Assembly: GCA_945874095.1 (NCBI GenBank)
Contig: CAMCFM010000007.1
Coordinates: 1 to 27,656 of the forward strand
Direction of reading: 5' to 3'
Length of the DNA stretch: 27,656 nt
Origin: Candidatus Kuenenia stuttgartensis
Lineage (GTDB): Bacteria; Planctomycetota; Planctomycetia; Isosphaerales; Isosphaeraceae
The notes under the pieces are model-generated. The model saw only the letters and a program-made list of their open reading frames with translations, did not search any database and had not been told where the DNA came from. Position numbers and translations under genes: made by a program. Of the stretch, positions 23,018 through 27,656 are shown in pieces. Every line of letters starts with the position of its first letter. Positions within the stretch are counted from its first letter, which is position 1.

Positions 23018-23800
23018 TTGCGTCGCGCCATCCTTAGCGACATCCACGGGAATCTTGAAGCGCTCGAGGTTGTCCTGGCGGATATTGAGAAATTGGGAAT
23101 CGAATCCATCCACTGCTTGGGCGACATTGTGGGCTATGGCCCTAACCCTCGTGAATGTCTGGATTTAGTCATGGCCAAATGCAGCATCTGTCTGCTTGGC
23201 AATCACGACATGGGAGCGTTGTGCGATCCAGAAGGATTCAACATGAACGCGGAACGTGCCATCTTCTGGACCCGTGAACAACTCGAACGAACCGACGACC
23301 CAGGCAACCAGAAACGGCTGGAATTCCTCGGAGCACTACCCCGATTCCATCAGGATGGAAAATTCTTGTTCGTTCATGGATCGCCCAGAAATCCACTCTC
23401 TGAATACGTATTTCCTGACGATGTCTACAATCATCGCAAAATCGAACGACTCTTCACACTGGTGGAAAACTATTGCTTTCAAGGCCATACACACATCCCA
23501 GGTGTGTTTACAGAATCTCATCAATTCCTTGTGCCTAGTGAGTTTGGATACGAAACTGTGCTCGAACACGGCAAAGCCATGATCAATGTCGGGTCAGTAG
23601 GCCAACCTCGCGACCGCGATCCACGATCATGTTACCTCATCCTTGATGACGGTATTGAAAACCCAGGCGAACCAGCTCAGCATGCCCCAAAGCTAACATA
23701 CCGTCGGCTGGAATATCCGTTCGAGATCACTCGACAGAAGATCCACGCCATCACGTCTCTAGACCGTTTTCTGGGCGATCGTTTGTGCATGGGCCATTGA
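23018..23800 (+). CDS. calcineurin-like metallophosphoesterase
   Basis: The start is a TTG with AGAGGAG eight bases upstream; the open frame runs further up but that part lacks family similarity. The 260-residue product holds all metal-site motifs: D8 and H10 in LSDIHGN, GD in CLGDIVGYGPNP (D36), GNHD (61-64), VHGSP and GHTHIPG. This is the YfcE/MJ0936-like group of two-metal phosphodiesterases and phosphatases. The C-terminal NVGSVGQPRDRDPRSCYLI is characteristic of the group. Substrate unknown. It stands between a divergent tsaB and yidC, which is 116 bases downstream and probably has its own promoter. Confidence 0.92.
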   Translation: MRRAILSDIHGNLEALEVVLADIEKLGIESIHCLGDIVGYGPNPRECLDLVMAKCSICLLGNHDMGALCDPEGFNMNAERAIFWTREQLERTDDPGNQKRLEFLGALPRFHQDGKFLFVHGSPRNPLSEYVFPDDVYNHRKIERLFTLVENYCFQGHTHIPGVFTESHQFLVPSEFGYETVLEHGKAMINVGSVGQPRDRDPRSCYLILDDGIENPGEPAQHAPKLTYRRLEYPFEITRQKIHAITSLDRFLGDRLCMGH

Positions 23801-23827
23801 CGAACAGGCCCTGGTTAGATCTATCAT
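23797..23827 (+). promoter_or_regulatory. candidate promoter for yidC-mnmE
   Basis: TTGACG (23797-23802) and TATCAT (23822-23827) are separated by 19 bases, longer than optimal. The -35 overlaps the stop codon of the metallophosphoesterase gene. It would give a leader of about 80 nt. Confidence 0.35.
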
Positions 23828-23916
23828 AGCAATTACGAATCTTCTGGGAACGACATTTCGCCACTGAATTGGCGTGTCGATTCCGCATCTTTCCCGTGAC
23901 TGGACTTGAGTTGAGA

Positions 23917-26004
23917 ATGAACGAGCAGAAGCGGTTTTTCCTTTTCCTCATGATTTCGTTCCTGACCATGTTCGGTCTGCAGATCGCACTTGAGCAAGCC
24001 GGATATTTCCCCAAGCCTGACCCCGAAGCCAAATCCAAGGCTGACGCTGCAAAAAAAGCAGCCGATACAGCCATTGCCCCACCCATCAAAACTGCTGAAA
24101 CCAAGCCCGGTGACCCCGCAAAGGCGAGTGTGACGGCACCTCTAAAAGAGATTTTCAAAGAAGAAAAAGTCGAGCTTGGCTCCACTGATCCTCAGTCTGG
24201 TTTTCGACTTAAACTGAATCTATCCAATCGTGGTGCAGGAATTGTCCAAGCCGAAAGTTCTGTGTTTACAGCCGACCACCTGCCTGGACAAGATATTCAG
24301 GACAAGCTCAAACTGATCCAAAGCGAGCCCGCTTCACCAGATAGCCTGACTCTCGAAATTCGCAACATCGACGGCGAAGAAAAACCGATCAACCTCGCCA
24401 ATATCAATTGGGAAATTGTTCGCGAGAAGCCTGATGCAAAGCCCGTAACCATCGAAGCTGAAACCGAGAAAGTCGCCTTCCGGCACGTTTCCACCGATGT
24501 CCCTGGCCTGACCATCACCAAAACGTTCCAGTTGACCAAAGGCCGCGACGATGTGGGCATGAAAATCAAGCTCGAAAGTGCTCAGGATCATAGCGTAACA
24601 TACCGTCTGCTAGGTCCTTACGGGCTTCCTCTGGAAGGTCAGTGGTACAGCTATACCTATCGAGATCTCTTCTTCGCTCCCACTGACATAGGTTCCAGCT
24701 TGATTAGCCGAACCTCGGCCAATGTGGCGAAGTCCTCTGACCCATCTGCCGGTTATCCTGCGGAGCAAGTCACCATTCCGATCCGGTTTGCTGGTGTGGA
24801 AACTCAGTACTTCGCTGACTTTATCGAGATGAAGGCAGAGCCAGGCAGTGAGTCGAACTGGATCGCTGAAGCCACTGAGAGACTGGTGGGCCCTGTTCCG
24901 GTCGATCCAAACAATTCAAACATCACGGTCAGCCTGACCACGAAACCTGTCCGACTTGCCCCTAATACGCCTGTGACACACGAGTACAGCGTTTTCCTCG
25001 GCTCAAAAACCAAACAAAACCTGACGCCTTATAACGCCATTGAACTGACCACCTATCGACGAGGTTGGGCTGTACCAGGCTCACGACTACTCGCAAGATC
25101 ATTCATCAGCCCTTTGCTGGACACCACTTACGCCGCCACAAAATATTTCTTTGGCCTGTTTGGAGCCAAACGCGGCAGCTATGGCGTGGCCATTATCCTG
25201 CTCACAGCCGTCGTGCGCTCCATGATCTTCCCGCTCTCCCGCAAACAGGCTATCACAGCTAAGCGGATGCAGGACCTGGCCCCTCAAATGGCCTCGATCA
25301 AGGAAAAGTATAAGGACGACCGCGAGCGTCAAGGCCGTGAAACCATGGACTTATATAAACAAGCTGGCGTGAATCCGTTTTCCGGATGCCTCATTGCCAT
25401 GATCCAGCTTCCCGTTTTTATGGGCCTCTGGCAAACTCTGAACAACAGCGTAGCGTTGCGTCATGCCCCGTTCCTTTACATCGACAATCTGGCTGCCCCC
25501 GATGCTCTCTTCAAATTCCCTCAATCCATTCCGTTTCTGGGCGATTATTTCAATATCCTGCCTCTGGTTTCCGTCATCCTGATGTACATCCAGATGAAGC
25601 TCTTCTCGCCTCCACCGGCCAACGAAGAAGCTGAAATGCAGCAAAAGATGTTCTCAGTCATGATGGTTTTCATGAGCTTCATGTTCTACAAAGTCCCATC
25701 AGGCCTCGGCCTTTATTTCATCACCTCAAGTCTCTGGGCACTCGGTGAGCGTCTCCTCTTGCCAAAACTGGTCAAATCCGGCCCAGCTTTAGTACTATCA
25801 TCTGATTCAGGGGCAGCGGCATCCTCTTCTTCCAGATCTTCTACAAAAGATACCACTACCACGAAACCAGCCACCGGTTGGCGGGCCAAATGGCAGCAAT
25901 TACTTGAAGAAGCTGATAAGCAAAGGACCATTCAAAACGACGATAAACGCCCCGGCCAGCCCAAAGGCGGTGGCAAGGATCGTCCCAACCGCGGCAAGCG
26001 TTGA
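23917..26004 (+). CDS. yidC: membrane protein insertase YidC/Oxa1
   Basis: YidC inserts and folds inner-membrane proteins with or without SecYEG. The ATG at 23917 puts the first membrane helix at residues 6-25, as in Gram-negative YidC; an upstream in-frame start would add 16 polar residues. About 695 residues follow this plan: a Lys/Ala/Pro-rich linker, a large periplasmic beta domain (to about residue 375), then the conserved insertase core beginning near YGVAIILLTAVVRSMIFPLS, with Arg in the first core helix. The core also has the coiled cytoplasmic loop after it, FSGCLIAMIQLPVFMGLW, and three further helices. The Ser/Thr-rich then strongly basic tail (about 65 residues) could bind ribosomes. 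mnmE follows after 40 bases, a conserved neighbour pair. Confidence 0.96.
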   Translation: MNEQKRFFLFLMISFLTMFGLQIALEQAGYFPKPDPEAKSKADAAKKAADTAIAPPIKTAETKPGDPAKASVTAPLKEIFKEEKVELGSTDPQSGFRLKLNLSNRGAGIVQAESSVFTADHLPGQDIQDKLKLIQSEPASPDSLTLEIRNIDGEEKPINLANINWEIVREKPDAKPVTIEAETEKVAFRHVSTDVPGLTITKTFQLTKGRDDVGMKIKLESAQDHSVTYRLLGPYGLPLEGQWYSYTYRDLFFAPTDIGSSLISRTSANVAKSSDPSAGYPAEQVTIPIRFAGVETQYFADFIEMKAEPGSESNWIAEATERLVGPVPVDPNNSNITVSLTTKPVRLAPNTPVTHEYSVFLGSKTKQNLTPYNAIELTTYRRGWAVPGSRLLARSFISPLLDTTYAATKYFFGLFGAKRGSYGVAIILLTAVVRSMIFPLSRKQAITAKRMQDLAPQMASIKEKYKDDRERQGRETMDLYKQAGVNPFSGCLIAMIQLPVFMGLWQTLNNSVALRHAPFLYIDNLAAPDALFKFPQSIPFLGDYFNILPLVSVILMYIQMKLFSPPPANEEAEMQQKMFSVMMVFMSFMFYKVPSGLGLYFITSSLWALGERLLLPKLVKSGPALVLSSDSGAAASSSSRSSTKDTTTTKPATGWRAKWQQLLEEADKQRTIQNDDKRPGQPKGGGKDRPNRGKR

Positions 26005-26044
26005 TTAGGATCCGGCTCTCGGCTGAACAGATCGGATCGGATCC

Positions 26045-27412
26045 ATGAAACGTCCTGACACAGCCGACACCATCACAGCCATTTCCAGCCCCTCAGGTCC
26101 ATCAATTCTGAGCATTGTGAGGCTCAGTGGTCCCAAGGCCTGGGAACTATCCGTACCGATCGAAAAGTCATTGGATAAGCCTTCAAAGCCAACCTGGCTT
26201 CCAATGCCGTGGGTCTTTGAGGATCAAAACGTTCTCTGTGAGGCTCGCCTGCAATTCTGGCCTGAGGGACGTAGCTATACTGGCCAGGATTTGGTCGAGT
26301 GGCATCTGCCCGGGACAAATTGGCTGGCTGAGCGTCTACTTACGGATCTGATTGAACGGGGAGCTCGGCCGGCGGAGCCCGGCGAATTCTCGTTTCGAGC
26401 CTTTATGTCAGGCAGAATCGATCTGACACAGGCGGAGGCCGTGGCTGGCCTGTTTCAAGCCTCAACAAAAGCCCAGCTTGAAGTTGCTTTGGAGCAACTG
26501 GCAGGGGGGCTTGCAAAGCGGGTTTACCGACTTCGGGACCGGCTCCTGGACTTGCTGGCGTGGCTTGAAGCCACTCTTGATTTCATGGAGGAATCAGACG
26601 TCAGCCCGATCACGCGAAACTTGATTGGCGAGGAGCTTCGAGGCTCAGCCTGGGAGCTTTCGCAACTTGAACGTCAGTGGTCAAGCAGGGACACAGGCGT
26701 AACAGCCGGTCGAGTTTTATTGGTGGGACGGCCCAATGCCGGCAAAAGTCGACTTTTTAATGCCTTGGCCAACAATGCCAAAGCCTTGGTTTCACCTGTA
26801 GCAGGCACGACCCGCGACTATCTTGAGTCAACGATCAAGCTCTCTGAGGGCTTGGAAGTCACGGTCGTTGACACTGCGGGCCTTGGCGAATCCAAAGACG
26901 AATTTGACAGTCAGTCTCAAATCTTGGGCCTTCGGGAGCAGCATTTGGCAGGGCTTCTGGTTGTTTGTATACCTAAGGGATCTGATAGAGACGACATGAG
27001 TGACTTACTGGCCATATTTCCAGAAGAATTGCCCCGACTATTGATCCAAACCAAGTCCGATTTGGTGGCTGAGACGCCTATCCCAACCGAGACAATTTCG
27101 AACTTGAATGTAAGTGCAGCCACAGGTTCAGGGCTTGTTGAGTTGAAATCAGCGATTCTGAAGCAGTTTCAAAGCGACTCAGGAACTTCCAGAGGAGTTG
27201 TAGAGACCACGAGGGCCCGCACACGTGACGCCTTGGTCACCGCCGCAAAATCACTGGAAAATGCGGCATTTACAGTAGCCACTGATGGGGGTGATGAACT
27301 AGTGGCTATGGACTTACGTGCTGCAGTAGAATCGCTGGACATCATCACAGGGTCAGACGTGACTGAAGAAACGCTCGACCGCGTTTTCAGTCGGTTTTGC
27401 ATAGGCAAGTGA
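26045..27412 (+). CDS. mnmE: tRNA uridine-5-carboxymethylaminomethyl modification GTPase MnmE
   Basis: MnmE with MnmG modifies U34 of certain tRNAs (cmnm5U or nm5U), using a folate-derived one-carbon unit and GTP. The 455 residues show the N-terminal folate-binding domain (DTITAISSPSGPSILSIVRL, 8-27; YTGQDLVEWHLPG, 78-90), a helical domain with GEFSFRAFMSGRIDLTQAEA (113-132), and an inserted G domain. Its motifs are GRPNAGKS (228-235), GTTRD (254-258), DTAGL (276-280) and TKSD near 337. The essential C-terminal Cys motif is CIGK, intact at the last four residues. At 40 bases after yidC it is likely co-transcribed. MnmG is not in the window. Confidence 0.97.
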   Translation: MKRPDTADTITAISSPSGPSILSIVRLSGPKAWELSVPIEKSLDKPSKPTWLPMPWVFEDQNVLCEARLQFWPEGRSYTGQDLVEWHLPGTNWLAERLLTDLIERGARPAEPGEFSFRAFMSGRIDLTQAEAVAGLFQASTKAQLEVALEQLAGGLAKRVYRLRDRLLDLLAWLEATLDFMEESDVSPITRNLIGEELRGSAWELSQLERQWSSRDTGVTAGRVLLVGRPNAGKSRLFNALANNAKALVSPVAGTTRDYLESTIKLSEGLEVTVVDTAGLGESKDEFDSQSQILGLREQHLAGLLVVCIPKGSDRDDMSDLLAIFPEELPRLLIQTKSDLVAETPIPTETISNLNVSAATGSGLVELKSAILKQFQSDSGTSRGVVETTRARTRDALVTAAKSLENAAFTVATDGGDELVAMDLRAAVESLDIITGSDVTEETLDRVFSRFCIGK

Positions 27413-27499
27413 GTTTTCGAGTGTTTTGAATAATGAGTCCAGCCCTTTCACAGGTTGCTGTTATGACTTAAGCATCAGAGATTCACGGATTATTCTCTA

Positions 27500-27528
27500 T
27501 TGCCAAACCGGAAAGCTCGCGATATCAT
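27500..27528 (+). promoter_or_regulatory. candidate sigma70-type promoter for tRNA-Pro
   Basis: TTGCCA (27500-27505) and TATCAT (27523-27528) have an exact 17-base spacer. Initiation near 27535 leaves a 40 nt 5' leader for RNase P to remove. The gap after mnmE shows no clear terminator. Confidence 0.5.
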
Positions 27529-27575
27529 AATCTAAGTGAGTGAGTTGATCATTAATAGATCGATGAATCATGAAT

Positions 27576-27650
27576 CGGGGCGTAGCGCAGCCTGGCTAGC
27601 GCGCTTGCATGGGGTGCAAGAGGCCGGAGGTTCGAATCCTCTCGCCCCGA
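27576..27650 (+). tRNA. tRNA-Pro (anticodon GGG)
   Basis: A full cloverleaf in 75 nt: acceptor CGGGGCG/CGCCCCG with discriminator A, D stem GCGC/GCGC, anticodon stem CTTGC/GCAAG around loop ATGGGGT (anticodon GGG, reads CCC and CCU), five-base variable loop, and T stem GGAGG/CCTCT with loop TTCGAAT. The C1-G72 pair is typical of proline tRNAs. CCA is not encoded; the next bases are CTAGCT, so CCA must be added by nucleotidyltransferase. Confidence 0.97.
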
Positions 27651-27656
27651 CTAGCT

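Noticed and set aside
13271..27650. CRISPR arrays, insertion sequences, integrase genes or phage genes
   Set aside because: I looked for regularly spaced repeats, transposase motifs and attachment-type repeats next to the tRNA and RNase P genes and saw none in the window; the tRNA lies at the edge, so its 3' side cannot be judged.

Overview
The window reads as a chromosomal segment of a planctomycete, probably of the Planctomycetaceae type. Three things suggest this: the C-terminal part of a DUF1552 protein at the left edge, an exported DUF1080 protein next to a Tat-exported Gfo/Idh/MocA oxidoreductase, and moderate GC with many genes lacking a clear Shine-Dalgarno. The assignment is inferred from gene content only; no 16S gene is present.

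Layout. (1) 1-4397: the DUF1552 fragment (+) converges on zwf (-) across a bidirectional terminator. Behind zwf lie DUF1080 and Gfo/Idh/MocA genes, a likely exported 3-keto-glycoside pair. (2) 4398-4741: a gene-free gap holding copy A of a 92-93 nt dispersed repeat. (3) 13110 down to 4742: eight leftward, closely packed genes, sdhC-sdhD-sdhA-sdhB (succinate dehydrogenase), a ComEA-like HhH protein, uvrB, nadC and a renalase-like FAD oxidoreductase. The RNase P RNA gene (rnpB) lies just upstream in the same direction. (4) 13864-15250: a YbaK-type deacylase gene, a 430 nt gap with repeat copy B and several hairpins, and a small lysine-rich exported protein gene ending in a strong terminator. (5) 15220-19532: the most interesting block. 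A promoter nested in that terminator drives a SAM-I (S-box) riboswitch. It is followed by a threonine-synthase-family PLP enzyme, a CysO-like sulfur carrier, a ThiF/MoeB-type E1 enzyme and a cysteine desulfurase. (6) 19585-21198: dacB (PBP4-type). (7) 21236-22825: tsaB and a methyltransferase on the minus strand. (8) 23018-27650: a metallophosphoesterase, yidC, mnmE and tRNA-Pro(GGG).

How block 5 may work: the desulfurase would take sulfur from cysteine, the E1 would adenylate and thiocarboxylate the carrier, and the PLP enzyme would use that sulfur. Control by a SAM riboswitch points to homocysteine/methionine synthesis rather than thiamin, molybdopterin or plain threonine synthesis. This combination resembles the CysO/CysM/Mec+ system of Mycobacterium and the HcyS/HcyF/HcyD/MetY system of Wolinella but has different parts. 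The carrier ends in Gly-Gly-Ser-Val, so it would need trimming, and no JAMM protease is in the window. The riboswitch leader contains a second copy of the P1 5' strand that can form a 13-bp competing helix.
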